Positions 1-8,705 of a stretch of DNA of 40,113 bases are shown here, piece by piece. Position 1 is the stretch's first letter. Every line of letters starts with the position of its first letter. Origin of the DNA: Deltaproteobacteria bacterium (GTDB lineage Bacteria > Desulfobacterota > Binatia > DP-6); contig VBKG01000162.1 in NCBI GenBank assembly GCA_005879585.1, positions 1 through 40,113 on the forward strand. Direction: 5' to 3'. The notes under the pieces were generated by a model. It was not told the origin of the DNA, searched no databases, and was given only the letters and a program-made list of their open reading frames with translations. A program made the translations under genes and the position numbers.

Positions 1-612
1 ATCCTGGCCGTCAAGCCGCAGGTCATGGCGGCGCTGCTGGATGAGGTGCGGCCCGAGGTGAATCCCCGGAAGCTCTTCATTTCGATCGCAGCCGGGTTCC
101 CGCTGCGTCGGCTCGAGGCGGGCCTCGGCGGACAGGCGCGCGTCGTCCGCGTGATGCCGAACACCCCCGTGCTGGTCGGCCGAGGCATCTCCGTTGCCGT
201 CGCGGGCTCCAAGGCGACGCCGGCCGACTTGAAGCAGACGCTGAAGCTCTTCAAGGCGGTCGGCGAGGCGGTGTCGATCACCGGCGAGGATCTCCTCGAC
301 GCCGTCACGGCGGTGTCGGGCAGCGGGCCGGCGTTCGTCTACAGCTTCGCAGAGGCGGTCATCGAAGGCGGGGTGCGCGGCGGGCTGCCGCAGCCGCTCG
401 CCGCGCAGCTGGCGTACGCGACCATCGGTGGCGCGGCCGCCATGCTCTCCGAGAGCGGGCTCTCGCCGCGCGAGCTGCGCGACATGGTCACGTCCCCCGG
501 TGGCACCACGCTGGCGGGCCTCGGTGCGCTGGACGCGCATCACTTCCGCGAGGCGCTGATCGCCGCCGTCGAGACTGCGACGCGCCGGGCGCGCGAGCTC
601 GCCGCGGCGTAG
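1..612 (+). CDS. proC: pyrroline-5-carboxylate reductase, 5' truncated by window edge
   Basis: Last step of proline synthesis: NAD(P)H-dependent reduction of 1-pyrroline-5-carboxylate to L-proline in the cytosol. The frame is open from base 1 and begins in the family motif ILAVKPQ, so the N-terminal Rossmann GxGxxG part (about 60-65 residues) lies upstream of the window. The 203 visible residues contain VRVMPNTPVLVGRGISV, the dimerisation-domain hallmark TAVSGSGPAFVY with GGVRGGLP, and the C-terminal block LRDMVTSPGGTTLAGL. An internal ATG at 25 is not the start because the family motif precedes it. The gene is followed 8 bp later by yggT, the usual proC-yggT-yggU order. Family assignment is secure. 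Confidence 0.97.
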   Translation: MLAVKPQVMAALLDEVRPEVNPRKLFISIAAGFPLRRLEAGLGGQARVVRVMPNTPVLVGRGISVAVAGSKATPADLKQTLKLFKAVGEAVSITGEDLLDAVTAVSGSGPAFVYSFAEAVIEGGVRGGLPQPLAAQLAYATIGGAAAMLSESGLSPRELRDMVTSPGGTTLAGLGALDAHHFREALIAAVETATRRARELAAA

Positions 613-620
613 ACGCGTCG

Positions 621-947
621 ATGTTCCTGCTCGAGAACTTCATCCAGGCCATCGCCTTCACTCTCGACAGCCTGCTCAGCATCTATTTCTGGATCGTCCT
701 CATCTCGGCGTTGCTCTCGTGGGTGAACCCGGACCCGCGGAATCCGATCGTACGGTTCCTCTACAGCGTGACCGAGCCGGTGCTGTACCACATCCGGCGA
801 CGTCTGCCGTTCGTGGTCGCGGGCGGCCTCGACCTGTCGCCGCTCGTCCTCATGATCGGCATCCAGTTCGCGAAGATGCTCGTCGTGAAGAGTCTGTACG
901 ACCTGTCGCTGCGGGTGAGCGGCATGCCGGGCATGCGTGGCATCTGA
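621..947 (+). CDS. yggT: YggT family integral membrane protein
   Basis: A 108-residue inner-membrane protein of the YggT/YlmG family, linked in other bacteria to cell division, osmotic stress or membrane organisation; its biochemical role is not settled. Two hydrophobic segments are visible, about residues 10-32 (ending ISALLSWVNPD) and 68-90. They are separated by the family signature around NPIVRFLYSVTEPVL and the basic stretch HIRRRLP. The family often has two YggT units of about 90 residues; this is a single-unit form. The ATG lies 8 bp after the proC stop, and its 3' end overlaps the next gene by 11 bp, so proC, yggT and the DUF167 gene are probably cotranscribed. Confidence 0.9.
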   Translation: MFLLENFIQAIAFTLDSLLSIYFWIVLISALLSWVNPDPRNPIVRFLYSVTEPVLYHIRRRLPFVVAGGLDLSPLVLMIGIQFAKMLVVKSLYDLSLRVSGMPGMRGI

Positions 948-1272
948 CGCGCACGACTGGGTGCGGGCCGACGGTCACGGCGCAATTCTGCATGTTCGCG
1001 TGACGCCACGCGCCGCGCGGACGGCGATCGCCGGCATACGGGGGCAGGCGCTCTCGGTACGGCTCACGGCGCCGCCCGTGGAAGGCGCGGCGAACCGCGA
1101 GCTCGTGATCGTCCTCGCGCGTGCCCTCGCGGTCCGGCCGGCGGCGGTCACGATCGCCGCCGGCCGCCACGGCCGGCACAAGCAGGTTCGTATCGACGGG
1201 CTCGATCCCGAGAGCGTCCGCGCGCGGCTTGGTGCGGCGCTTTGCGTTGACAGTCCGACGAGGCATGATTAG
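937..1272 (+). CDS. DUF167 (YggU) family protein
   Basis: A 111-residue cytosolic DUF167 protein, the small alpha/beta family that commonly follows yggT. The core is recognisable: LHVRVTPRAARTAI (residues about 18-31), LSVRLTAPPVEGAANREL (39-56) and the C-terminal strand KQVRIDGLDPE (86-96). The start is GTG at 937, inside the last codons of yggT (11-bp overlap), which suggests translational coupling. Function is unknown; E. coli YggU is essentially a structural-genomics protein. The family assignment is firm, the role open. Confidence 0.88.
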   Translation: MASDAHDWVRADGHGAILHVRVTPRAARTAIAGIRGQALSVRLTAPPVEGAANRELVIVLARALAVRPAAVTIAAGRHGRHKQVRIDGLDPESVRARLGAALCVDSPTRHD

Positions 1273-1281
1273 ACCGCCAGC

Positions 1282-1614
1282 ATGCCCATCTACGAGTACC
1301 GCTGCGAGCGATGCGGCGTCTTCGAGGAGATTCAGCGCATCACCGACCAGCCGCTCGAGCGGTGCCCGCAGTGCGGCCGGAAGGTCCGCCGCCTCATCTC
1401 GAGCACCAGCTTTCACCTGAAGGGCTCCGGCTGGTACGTGACCGACTACGCCCGCGCGGGGTCGGGCAACGGCCGCGACAAGAAGGATTCGAGCGAGACC
1501 AAGTCGGGCACGAGCAGCGCGTCGGAGTCCAGCGGCGAGTCGAAGAGCAGCACGAAAAGCACCACCGGCACCGGTACGGACTCCGGCGGCACGACGCCGA
1601 AGACGACGTCCTGA
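1282..1614 (+). CDS. FmdB-family zinc ribbon protein
   Basis: A 110-residue protein beginning [12 protein letters not shown], the characteristic start of the FmdB/CxxC_CxxC_SSSS regulatory family. The zinc ribbon consists of CERC (residues 8-11) and CPQC (28-31), followed by [21 protein letters not shown], which is the rest of the family consensus. The C-terminal half (about 63-110) is low complexity, almost only Ser, Thr, Gly, Lys, Asp and Glu, and probably disordered. FmdB was first proposed as a transcription regulator in methylotrophs, but most members are uncharacterised. The stop codon overlaps the likely CTG start of the next gene (see hyuA). Confidence 0.9.
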   Translation: MPIYEYRCERCGVFEEIQRITDQPLERCPQCGRKVRRLISSTSFHLKGSGWYVTDYARAGSGNGRDKKDSSETKSGTSSASESSGESKSSTKSTTGTGTDSGGTTPKTTS

Positions 1615-3584
1615 GACGGCCGCGCAGCGGGCGTCTCGTCCTCGTCGGCATCGACACGGGCGGGACGTTCACCGACGTCGTCGCGCTCGTCGGCGGGCGT
1701 ATCCGGGTGGCAAAGATCCGCTCCACCCCTGAGGACCCGTCGCGTGCGGTCGGCGAGGGACTCCGCGCGCTCGGGGTCGCCCCGCGTTCGGCCCGTTTGC
1801 ACTACGGGACCACGGTGGCGACGAACGCGCTCCTCGAGCGGCGCGGCGCACGCGTCGTCCTGGTGACCACGGCGGGGTTCGAGGACGTCATCGAGATCGG
1901 TCGCCAGGTGCGACCGTCGCTCTATGCGCTCGAGCCGCGCCGTCCGTCGCCGCTCGTGCCGCGGAGCCGGCGGATCGGGGTCGCGGAACGGGTGCTGGCC
2001 GACGGCCGGGTCGAGCGGCCGCTCCGCCGGCGGACACTCGCGCGCGTCGTCGCGGCGGCGCGCCGTTGCCGGCCGGAGGCGATCGCGGTGAGCCTGCTGC
2101 ACAGCTACGCCGCTTCGCGCCACGAGCGAGTGCTCGCGCGCGCGCTGGCCGGTCTCGGCGTCCATCTCACGTTGTCCCACCGCCTCGTACGCGAGCACCG
2201 CGAGTACGAGCGGACGGCGACGGTGGTGGTGAACGCGTACGTCGGTCCGCCGATGACGCGCCATCTGGGTACGCTCGCCCGTGCGGCAGCGGGCGGCCTC
2301 CAGGTGATGCAGTCGAGCGGTGGGCTCGTCGGCGCCCGCACCGCCGCGACGGAGCCGGTGCGGACCATCCTCTCGGGTCCCGCCGCGGGCGTGGTGGGCG
2401 CGGCAGCGGCGGCGCGGCTCGCGCGAGTCGGGCGGATCGTCACGCTCGACATGGGTGGAACCTCGACCGACGTGAGCCTGGTGGATGGCCCGCTCGCGTA
2501 CCGGACGGAGGCGACGATCGACGGCCTGCCGGTACGGGTGCCGGCGCTCGACATCCACACCGTCGGCGCGGGTGGCGGCTCGCTCGCCCGGCTCGACGCG
2601 GGCGGGGCGCTCCGGGTCGGTCCGGAGAGCGCGGGCGCGGTGCCGGGCCCGGCCTGCTACGGGCAGGGCACGGAGCCGACCGTGACCGACGCCCACGTCG
2701 TGCTCGGCACGCTCATCGAGACGGAGTTCCTCGGCGGCGCCCTGCGCGTCGATCGTGACCGCGCCGTCCACGCGATCGCGCCGCTGGCGCGACGCCTGCG
2801 TCGCTCCATCGTGGACACCGCGGCGGGAATCGTGCGCGTGGCGACGGCCACCATGGAGCGCGCGGTGCGCGTGATCACGGTCGAGCGCGGTATCGATCCG
2901 CGCGACTTCACGCTCGTCGCGTTCGGCGGCGCAGGGGGCGCGCATGCGGCCGAGCTGGCAGGTGAGCTCGGCCTGCCGCGCGTGTACGTGCCGCGGCATC
3001 CCGGGCTCCTGTCCGCGTTCGGCGCCCTGACCGCAGAGACGATCCGCGATTTCACCTCCACGCTGCGCGCCGTCGACCCATCCGTACCGGTCCTAGCCGG
3101 CGGATTTCGCCGCCTCGAGCGGATGGCCCTCGCCACGTTCCGCAAGGAAGGGCTCGCGCGGCCGCGTCTCGAGCGCGGCCTCGACGTCCGTTATGCGGGG
3201 CAGGGCTACGAGGTCCAGGTCGGCTACGGCACGAGCTGGCGCGCTGCGTTCCACGCGCGCCATGCGGCGCTGTTCGCACACGCCGATCCGCGGCGTCCCG
3301 TCGAGGTCGTCGCCCTGCGGGTGCGGGCACGGTCCGGTGGCCGCCCGCTGCCTGGCGAACCGCCGCCGCGGCGCCGGCACCGCCTGGCGCCGATCGCCGT
3401 CCGGCGCGTCGCGTTCGGTACGCGTGCGCGGCCGACGCCGGTCTACCGGCGGATGGAGCTCCCGGCCGGGTGGGCGGCCCGCGGCCCCCTCGTCATTTGC
3501 GAATACAGCGCCACCACGGTCGTGCCACCCAGGTGGTGCGTGCGCGTCGACCGGTTCGGCGGGCTCGTCCTGGAGCGTGCGTGA
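1611..3584 (+). CDS. hyuA: hydantoinase/oxoprolinase subunit A (HyuA type)
   Basis: ATP-dependent hydantoinase/5-oxoprolinase large subunit, which with HyuB opens a five-membered lactam such as N-methylhydantoin or 5-oxoproline. Acetone-carboxylase and acetophenone-carboxylase subunits are close relatives, so the substrate is undecided. The N-terminal actin-like phosphate motif [41 protein letters not shown], the second ATPase motif [15 protein letters not shown] and [11 protein letters not shown] are all present. About 657 residues, normal length. No ATG, GTG or TTG occurs between the end of fmdB and the first conserved motif. The only near-start is CTG at 1611, overlapping the fmdB stop as CTGA. 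The first in-frame GTG after it (near 1707) would delete the ATP-binding motif. Confidence 0.9.
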   Translation: MRRPRSGRLVLVGIDTGGTFTDVVALVGGRIRVAKIRSTPEDPSRAVGEGLRALGVAPRSARLHYGTTVATNALLERRGARVVLVTTAGFEDVIEIGRQVRPSLYALEPRRPSPLVPRSRRIGVAERVLADGRVERPLRRRTLARVVAAARRCRPEAIAVSLLHSYAASRHERVLARALAGLGVHLTLSHRLVREHREYERTATVVVNAYVGPPMTRHLGTLARAAAGGLQVMQSSGGLVGARTAATEPVRTILSGPAAGVVGAAAAARLARVGRIVTLDMGGTSTDVSLVDGPLAYRTEATIDGLPVRVPALDIHTVGAGGGSLARLDAGGALRVGPESAGAVPGPACYGQGTEPTVTDAHVVLGTLIETEFLGGALRVDRDRAVHAIAPLARRLRRSIVDTAAGIVRVATATMERAVRVITVERGIDPRDFTLVAFGGAGGAHAAELAGELGLPRVYVPRHPGLLSAFGALTAETIRDFTSTLRAVDPSVPVLAGGFRRLERMALATFRKEGLARPRLERGLDVRYAGQGYEVQVGYGTSWRAAFHARHAALFAHADPRRPVEVVALRVRARSGGRPLPGEPPPRRRHRLAPIAVRRVAFGTRARPTPVYRRMELPAGWAARGPLVICEYSATTVVPPRWCVRVDRFGGLVLERA

Positions 3585-5152
3585 TGGACGCAGTCGCGCT
3601 CGCCGTCGCCAACCAGCGGCTTGCCGCCGTGGCCGAGGAGATGGGCGTCGTGCTCGGCCGCACGGCGGTGTCGCCGAACATCAAGGAGCGACGGGATTTC
3701 TCGTGCGCGGTCTTCGACGCCCGCGGCGCGCTCGTCGCGCAAGCGGCGCACATCCCGGTGCACCTCGGCTCGACGGCGCTGTCCGTCCGCGCCGCGATCG
3801 CCGGCGTGCCGCTCGGCCCCGGCGACGTGGCGATGCTGAACGACCCGTTCGCGGGCGGTACCCATCTGCCCGACGTGACGGTGGTGGCCCCCGTCTTCCT
3901 GCGCGGACGCCGCCGGCCCTTCGCCTACGTCGCCAATCGCGCGCATCACGCCGACATCGGCGGGATGGCGCCGGGGTCGATGCCGCTCGCGACGGAGATC
4001 TACCAGGAAGGCCTGCGGCTGCCGCCGGTCCGCCTGATCGCCGCTGGGCGGCCGCAACCGGACGTGCTGGCCATCTTCCTCGCGAACACGCGCGTCCGTG
4101 CCGAGCGCGAGGGCGATCTCATGGCGCAGTGGGCGGCGCTCCGCGTCGGCGCGGACCGGCTGCGTGCACTGGTAGCGCGTGTCGGCGGGGTGGGTCGGCT
4201 CGCGCGCCAGATGGCGGCGCTGCAGGCCTACTCGGCGGCGCTCATGCACGCGAACCTCGCCCGCATCCCGCGCGGCGTCTATCGCGCCCGCGACGTGCTC
4301 GACGACGACGGCCTCGGCACCGAGAACATCCCGATCACGGTCGCGATCGGCGTCGGCGGCGGCCGCGCGCGCATCGACTTCAGCGGCTCGGCGCCACAGG
4401 TGCGCGGCCCCGTGAATGCCAACTTCGCGGTCACGCGATCGGCGGTGCTCTACGTCTTCACGGCGCTCGCGCCCGAGCCCATCCCGCCGAACGAGGGGCT
4501 CGCCTGGCCGCTCCGCATCGTCGCGCCCGAAGGCTCGATCGTCCACGCCCGCTTCCCGGCGGCGGTGGCGGGGGGCAACGTGGAGACCTCGCAGCGCATC
4601 GTGGATGTGGTCCTCCGCGCGCTGGCGCCGGCACTGCCGGCCCGTATCCCTGCGGCGAGCGCCGGGACGATGAACAACCTGGCGTTCGGCGGCATGCTCG
4701 GCGGGCGCGCGTACTCGTACTACGAGACGATCGCGGGCGGAGCCGGCGCGGGACCCGGGGGACCGGGCGCATCGGCCGTTCACACGCACATGACCAATAC
4801 GATGACGACGCCCGTCGAGGCCCTCGAGGCCTACTACCCGCTGCGCGTCCGGCGCCAGGCGGTGCGGCGCGGCTCGGGGGGCCGCGGGCACCACCGCGGG
4901 GGCGACGGGATCGTACGCGAGATCGAGTTCCTCGCGCCGGCCGAGGTGACGCTCCTCGGCGAGCGCCGCCGCGTCGCGCCTTATGGACTCGCCGGCGGTG
5001 AAGCGGGGGCGCCGGGTCGCGACGTCCTCACGCGGGGTGGCCGCACGCGGCGCATCCCGGCCAAGGTGACGCTCGGCGTGGAGGCGGGGGACCGGTTGCG
5101 AATCGAGACGCCGGGGGGCGGCGGCTTCGGCCGCCCCCGGCGTCGTCGCTGA
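3584..5152 (+). CDS. hyuB: hydantoinase/oxoprolinase subunit B (HyuB type)
   Basis: Partner subunit of the preceding HyuA; the two normally form a cytosolic complex. The 522-residue protein matches HyuB over its length: [17 protein letters not shown] (about residues 27-43), [77 protein letters not shown] and the glycine-rich [16 protein letters not shown] near the C-terminus. The ATG at 3584 overlaps the hyuA stop as TGATG, so translation is probably coupled. A longer in-frame start at 3470 would lie wholly inside hyuA and adds only arginine-rich, non-homologous sequence, so it was rejected. The pair is solitary here, with no amidohydrolase or transporter next to it. Confidence 0.93.
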   Translation: MDAVALAVANQRLAAVAEEMGVVLGRTAVSPNIKERRDFSCAVFDARGALVAQAAHIPVHLGSTALSVRAAIAGVPLGPGDVAMLNDPFAGGTHLPDVTVVAPVFLRGRRRPFAYVANRAHHADIGGMAPGSMPLATEIYQEGLRLPPVRLIAAGRPQPDVLAIFLANTRVRAEREGDLMAQWAALRVGADRLRALVARVGGVGRLARQMAALQAYSAALMHANLARIPRGVYRARDVLDDDGLGTENIPITVAIGVGGGRARIDFSGSAPQVRGPVNANFAVTRSAVLYVFTALAPEPIPPNEGLAWPLRIVAPEGSIVHARFPAAVAGGNVETSQRIVDVVLRALAPALPARIPAASAGTMNNLAFGGMLGGRAYSYYETIAGGAGAGPGGPGASAVHTHMTNTMTTPVEALEAYYPLRVRRQAVRRGSGGRGHHRGGDGIVREIEFLAPAEVTLLGERRRVAPYGLAGGEAGAPGRDVLTRGGRTRRIPAKVTLGVEAGDRLRIETPGGGGFGRPRRRR

Positions 5153-5155
5153 AAT

Positions 5156-5551
5156 TCAGGCTGCCTTGCCGCCGATCTGATCGACTCGCCGCTCGAGGTG
5201 CGCAACCCGCCGGCGAAGCTCCCTCACCTCGCTCTCAGTCACGAGATTGAGGCCCTTCACGACCGTCTCCACCAACCGCCCCGCCTGCTCCTCGAAAGTT
5301 GCCATGATCCGCGCGCGGCGCTCCTCGAGCTCCTCGATGGCCTTTTCCGCGCGCTTGCGAATCGTCTGCTCGAATTTGAGCGCGTCCGCGAGCAGGTCCG
5401 AGACACTGTCGCGTCGCGTGCGCGAGATCAGCGACTGCGCGTCGCGCCGGAGACGGCCGACGATACGCTCGCCCTCGCTCTGAACGCGCCTCACTGAAGC
5501 ACGGACATCCTTCATTGAAATCCGCGCGGTGCGCGCCGAAGCTTCCGCCAT
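5156..5551 (-). CDS. phasin-like polyhydroxyalkanoate granule protein
   Basis: A 131-residue, highly charged, all-helical protein resembling phasins, which coat polyhydroxyalkanoate granules. A central helix of about 70 residues (LLADALKFEQTIRKRAEKAI and beyond) is followed by a hinge (GLNLVTESEV) and a C-terminal heptad coiled coil (LRRRVAHLERRVDQI), a layout shared by phasins and the BMFP/UbiK-type family. I chose ATG at 5551 because a strong AAGGAGG ribosome binding site lies 9 bases upstream (5561-5567). An upstream TTG at 5572 would place that site inside the coding region. It is convergent with hyuB, with only 3 bases between the stop codons. The assignment rests on overall pattern; a general coiled-coil protein is the alternative. 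Confidence 0.7.
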   Translation of the reverse strand: MAEASARTARISMKDVRASVRRVQSEGERIVGRLRRDAQSLISRTRRDSVSDLLADALKFEQTIRKRAEKAIEELEERRARIMATFEEQAGRLVETVVKGLNLVTESEVRELRRRVAHLERRVDQIGGKAA

Positions 5552-5594
5552 TACGCTGGTCCTCCTTGGCAAAGAGTTGGGGGGGTGAAAACGG

Positions 5595-5624
5595 CTGCTA
5601 CTACGCAGTGCGTCGGGAAGTCAA
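5595..5624 (-). promoter_or_regulatory. candidate promoter of the phasin-like gene
   Basis: On the minus strand, TTGACT (5619-5624) is followed after 18 bases by TAGCAG (5595-5600), a good -35 box with a weak -10 box. It lies about 45 bases upstream of the ATG at 5551 and has a run of A residues just upstream. Assignment is by consensus only. Confidence 0.35.
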
Positions 5625-5651
5625 GGGCCTTTTTGCACGGGGTGGGTGAAA

Positions 5652-5677
5652 GCGCTCCCCATGTGGCAAGGGAGCGC
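5652..5677 (-). terminator. GC-rich hairpin, probable terminator of the secreted-protein gene or operator
   Basis: A perfect 8-bp inverted repeat, GCGCTCCC (5652-5659) and GGGAGCGC (5670-5677), with a 10-base loop. It sits about 70 bases downstream of the minus-strand stop at 5744 and about 100 bases upstream of the phasin start. An AT-rich patch (5678-5705), exceptional in this window, abuts one side. Read on the minus strand the hairpin is followed by only TTT, so termination would be weak; a regulatory site for the phasin gene is the alternative. Confidence 0.4.
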
Positions 5678-5743
5678 ATTAACTAGTTGATTTTAAGCGA
5701 TTTATGTGCTGCCGCGCGACAATCGGCGCGGTTCGCTAGCGAC

Positions 5744-6076
5744 TCACCTCCCGATGAAATGCACGACCCCGTCGCGTGTGAGGAGGCGGTCGGGGATCTC
5801 GGCAGGACGGGCACGGTGCGCGCCCACAAGGTGGGCGACGAACTCGTCGCGGTCGGTGAATCGACGGCGATCGACGTCGCATTCGTACGGGGTACGGTCG
5901 ATCGTCACGGTGCCGGGGATCAGGTGGTGGTAGCGGCGGCCGAAGTAGTGGAGTCGCTGGTGCTCCTCGGGCGGAACGGGAACGATCGCATCGACCGTGG
6001 GTGCCGGCACGTCGCCGGCGCAACACCATCGCGCCGCCGCCACGGCAAGCAACAAAAGCGGCCCGTACGAACGCAT
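5744..6076 (-). CDS. small secreted protein of unknown function
   Basis: About 110 residues. The start at 6076 gives a plausible signal peptide: MRSYG, a hydrophobic core LLLLAVAAA, then WCCAG before DVPAPTVDAI. No clean lipobox precedes the cysteines, so type I cleavage after CCAG or CCA is more likely. The mature part is rich in His, Arg and aromatic residues (HYFGRRYHHLIPGTVTID, then YECDVDRRRFTDRDEFVAHL). I do not recognise a family. The CxxxxxxxF...H spacing faintly recalls a zinc-finger half but lacks the second cysteine. A longer GTG start at 6109 is possible but would put charged residues before the hydrophobic core. Monocistronic, upstream of the phasin-like gene on the same strand. 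Confidence 0.6.
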   Translation of the reverse strand: MRSYGPLLLLAVAAARWCCAGDVPAPTVDAIVPVPPEEHQRLHYFGRRYHHLIPGTVTIDRTPYECDVDRRRFTDRDEFVAHLVGAHRARPAEIPDRLLTRDGVVHFIGR

Positions 6077-6117
6077 GTCACAACCGTACGGTCGGTGCGC
6101 GCGAGTCACAAGCCGGT

Positions 6118-6146
6118 TTGACCCTCTGGGACGATTCGCGTAGGAG
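6118..6146 (+). promoter_or_regulatory. candidate promoter of tRNA-Val
   Basis: TTGACC (6118-6123), a 17-base spacer and TAGGAG (6141-6146) lie just upstream of the tRNA, whose first base is 21 bases after the -10 box. Five of six -35 bases fit the sigma-70 consensus and the spacing is ideal; the -10 box is weak. The position makes it the likely tRNA promoter. Confidence 0.55.
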
Positions 6147-6166
6147 CGGGCCGTCCGCGCTGCCCC

Positions 6167-6240
6167 GGTCGCATAGCTCAGCTGGTTAGAGCGCCTGCCT
6201 CACATGCAGGAGGCCCGTGGTTCGAGTCCACGTGCGACCA
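6167..6240 (+). tRNA. tRNA-Val (anticodon CAC)
   Basis: A complete 74-base cloverleaf. Acceptor GGTCGCA (6167-6173) pairs with TGCGACC ending at 6239, with discriminator A at 6240. The D arm contains TAGCTCAG and GGTTAGAGC. Anticodon stem CCTGC/GCAGG encloses loop CTCACAT with anticodon CAC at 6201-6203, which reads GUG valine codons. The T arm is CGTGG TTCGAGT CCACG. The 3' CCA is not encoded (ATTTT follows), so it must be added enzymatically; the T run right after the tRNA may end transcription. Confidence 0.97.
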
Positions 6241-6255
6241 TTTTATCTGGAGGCC

Positions 6256-6608
6256 CGTGCGGTGCTCGCGCGGCTTCGCCGCGCTGTGCTCCTCCGTTGC
6301 CCCCAGACCCCGTCGGCCGGCTTGCGCGCTCACGCGCGCGGCCTCCGGGTGCAGTGGAGCCGTGCGGTGCTCGCGCGGCTTCGCCGCGCTGTGCTCCTCC
6401 GTTGCCCCCAGACCCCGTCGGCCGGCTTGCGCGCTCACGCGCGCGGCCTCCGGGTGCAGTGGAGCCGTGCGGTGCTCGCGCAGCTTCGCTGCGCTGCAGT
6501 CCTCCGGTCCCGCAATATCCTGTCGGCCGGCTTGCGCGCTCGCGCGCGCGGCCTCCGGTTGCAAGTGGGGGCCGGTGCGGTGCTCGCGCGGCTCCGCCGC
6601 GCTCGCTA
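6256..6608. repeat. 105-bp tandem repeat array between tRNA-Val and the aldolase/SDR gene
   Basis: Units start at 6256, 6361, 6466 and 6574. Units 1 and 2 (105 bp each) look identical base for base. Unit 3 is diverged and 108 bp long, and unit 4 is a 35-bp partial copy running into the 3' end of the neighbouring minus-strand gene. Each unit carries a GCGCGGC-TTC-GCCGCGC hairpin and a second GC palindrome. The unit length is a multiple of three, so several frames stay open, but composition is alanine/arginine-rich in every frame and I call no gene. The array fills the whole convergent gap between the tRNA (+) and the aldolase fusion (-). Confidence 0.9.
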
Positions 6609-8702
6609 GCGCGGGGTCGCGTCCGGGAGGCCGCCGTCGACCGGGATCGTCGCGCCCGTCGTTGGCGTCTGGCGCGTGGCGAAGAAGAGAACGGCGCGGC
6701 CCACGTGGTCGGCGGTGACGCGCGCTTTCAATAGGTTGCGGCCGCGGTAGTAGTCCTCGAGCCCCGCTTCGTCGAGACCGCGGGCGCGCATGCGGTCGGG
6801 ACCGACCGTCGCCCAGAGGCCCGAGCGGCGGGCGCCATGGGAAAAGACGGCGTCGGGCGCGACCATGTTCACGCGCACGTCGATGTCCGCGAGCTCGAGG
6901 CTCGCGATGCGGGCGAGCTGGTGGGCCGCGGCCTTGGTGGCGCTGTAGGCGCCGAACTTGGCGCCCGGCGCGAAGACGTTCTTCGTCGACACGAGCACGA
7001 TGTCGCCGCCGGTGCCCTGGAGCTTCAGATGGCGGGCCGCCTCGGCCATTACCAGCAGCGCGCCCTCGACGTTCACGCGCTCGAGGCGACGAAACGCTTC
7101 GATCTCCAGGTCCGGCAGGCCGGCGACGTGCGCCAGCCCTGCGTTGACCACGACGATGTCGACGCCCCCCCAGGTGGCGGCGACGCTCGCGAACGCATCC
7201 GCCACGGAGCTCGCGTCCGTCACGTCGAGCGGCACGCCCGCGACGCGGCTCCCGAATGGGCCGGCGAGGTCCGCGACCAGCGCGTCGAGCGCCTCGCCGG
7301 GGAGATCGGTCGCCGCGACGTGGCAGCCGTGCGCGAGAAGCGCCTCGCAGATCCCCGAGCCGATCGCGCCGGCGGCGCCGGTGACGATCGCCACCTCGCC
7401 CGCGAGCGGGGCCTCGCGCGCGGCGAGCTTCGCGTGCTGGAAGGTGTGGTACTCCATGTCGAACAGCTCCGCTTCCGGCAGTCCCTCGTAGGCGCCCATC
7501 GCCGCGATGTCCGCCTTCACGGCGAGCGTGTGCGCCGTGATGTCGCGCGCGACGATGGCGGCCCGGACGTCGCCCCCGGTGCAGAGCGCGCCGAGGCCGG
7601 GGAGGAGCACCACGCGCGGCAGGGCGTCGAAGCGGCCGAGTCCGTGGGGCAGGCGGGCGGCATGGCGCTCGAGGTAGGCCCGGTACGCCGCCGAGTAGCC
7701 CGCGACGGCTTCCCGCAGCTGCGTCGCGAGGCGCGCCGGCTCGTCGTAGGCTGGCCGCTCGATCCAGAGCGGGAACGCCTTCGTCCGGATGAGGTGATCG
7801 GATGTGAGCGGCGGCGTGAGGGCCAGCGCGCGGTTCTCCTCGCGGTCGACGAATGCGAGCACCTCGGGCGTGACGAGCGGCACCACGACGACGCGGCGGT
7901 GCGGCCGATCCGCGTCGCCCGTCGGCTCCGCGAGGGCGCCGCGCAGCACGGGCGCCACGTGGCGGAGGCGCGCGCGCGCTAGCTCGACCGACATCGACGC
8001 GATCCGGGGGGCGGCCCTGCGCGCCAGGTACGTCTCGGCGCGCGTGACGAGCTCGATCATCGCCTCGTAGGCGGCGCGCGCCGTCGGGCCCCACGTCATG
8101 AGCCCATGGCGCATCCAGACCATGCCGCGGCGGCCGGGCTCCGCCTCGTACGCGTCCGCCACGGCGCGCGCGAGCTGGAAGCCGGGGCGGACGTAGCCGA
8201 GCACCGTGACCTCGTCGCCGAGCGCGTCGCGCACGAGCCGCTCGCCGCCCGCCTGGTTGGTGAGCGCGAGGATCGCGTCGGCATGCGTGTGGTCGACGAA
8301 CTTCTCGGGCAGGAACGCGTGCACGAGCGTCTCGAGCGAGGGGGTGGCGCTGCGCGCGTCGAAGAGATGCGTGCGGAGCTCGTTCGTCATCGCCTCGTCG
8401 TCGAGCGCGGGCAGGGCGCGGAGCTTCCGCAGGTAGCCGAGGTCGACGCCCGGAAGCCCGTCTGGCTCGAGCGTCGCGAGATCGTGGCCCGACGCCTTCA
8501 CGTAGAGCGCGGGGATCGTCTCGCCGAGGCGATTCGTGAAGGTGCCCTTCACCGATGTATTGCCCCCGCCGTGAAGGACGAGCCGGTCGTCGCCGCCGAG
8601 GAGCCGGCTGGTATACGTGCGCAGCGCCAGGTCCTCCCCCCAGCGCGACGCGTAGCGTGCGACGAACGCGGCCGCGTCCTCCTCCGACCAGCGCGACCGC
8701 AT
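6606..8702 (-). CDS. bifunctional class II aldolase / short-chain dehydrogenase (RhaD/RhaE-like fusion)
   Basis: A 698-residue cytosolic fusion. The N-terminal class II aldolase/adducin domain (about residues 1-390) has HGGGNTSVKG (44-53), the metal-ligand region VDHTHADAI and WMRHGLMTWG. The C-terminal classical SDR domain (about 430-698) has cofactor motif TGAAGAIGSGI, NAG, catalytic Ser in LVSTKN and YSATKAA with the Tyr-Lys pair. In the best-known family members, one half cleaves a ketose-1-phosphate such as rhamnulose-1-phosphate and the other oxidises lactaldehyde. The sugar here is unknown, since no rhamnose isomerase or kinase is nearby. Start ATG 8702 is 3 bases after the epimerase stop. 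It is the last gene of the lsrF-rpe operon, ending in the 105-bp repeat array. Confidence 0.9.
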   Translation of the reverse strand: MRSRWSEEDAAAFVARYASRWGEDLALRTYTSRLLGGDDRLVLHGGGNTSVKGTFTNRLGETIPALYVKASGHDLATLEPDGLPGVDLGYLRKLRALPALDDEAMTNELRTHLFDARSATPSLETLVHAFLPEKFVDHTHADAILALTNQAGGERLVRDALGDEVTVLGYVRPGFQLARAVADAYEAEPGRRGMVWMRHGLMTWGPTARAAYEAMIELVTRAETYLARRAAPRIASMSVELARARLRHVAPVLRGALAEPTGDADRPHRRVVVVPLVTPEVLAFVDREENRALALTPPLTSDHLIRTKAFPLWIERPAYDEPARLATQLREAVAGYSAAYRAYLERHAARLPHGLGRFDALPRVVLLPGLGALCTGGDVRAAIVARDITAHTLAVKADIAAMGAYEGLPEAELFDMEYHTFQHAKLAAREAPLAGEVAIVTGAAGAIGSGICEALLAHGCHVAATDLPGEALDALVADLAGPFGSRVAGVPLDVTDASSVADAFASVAATWGGVDIVVVNAGLAHVAGLPDLEIEAFRRLERVNVEGALLVMAEAARHLKLQGTGGDIVLVSTKNVFAPGAKFGAYSATKAAAHQLARIASLELADIDVRVNMVAPDAVFSHGARRSGLWATVGPDRMRARGLDEAGLEDYYRGRNLLKARVTADHVGRAVLFFATRQTPTTGATIPVDGGLPDATPR

Positions 8703-8705
8703 GCG

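Noticed and set aside
1311-1610. HyuA starting at an in-frame ATG at 1311
   Set aside because: That segment lies wholly within fmdB in another frame, is arginine/proline/histidine-rich and has no HyuA similarity.
6256-6608. Repeat array considered as a CRISPR or as part of a tRNA-linked integrative element
   Set aside because: Units are contiguous and 105 bp with no spacers; no cas gene, integrase or second copy of the tRNA 3' end is present.
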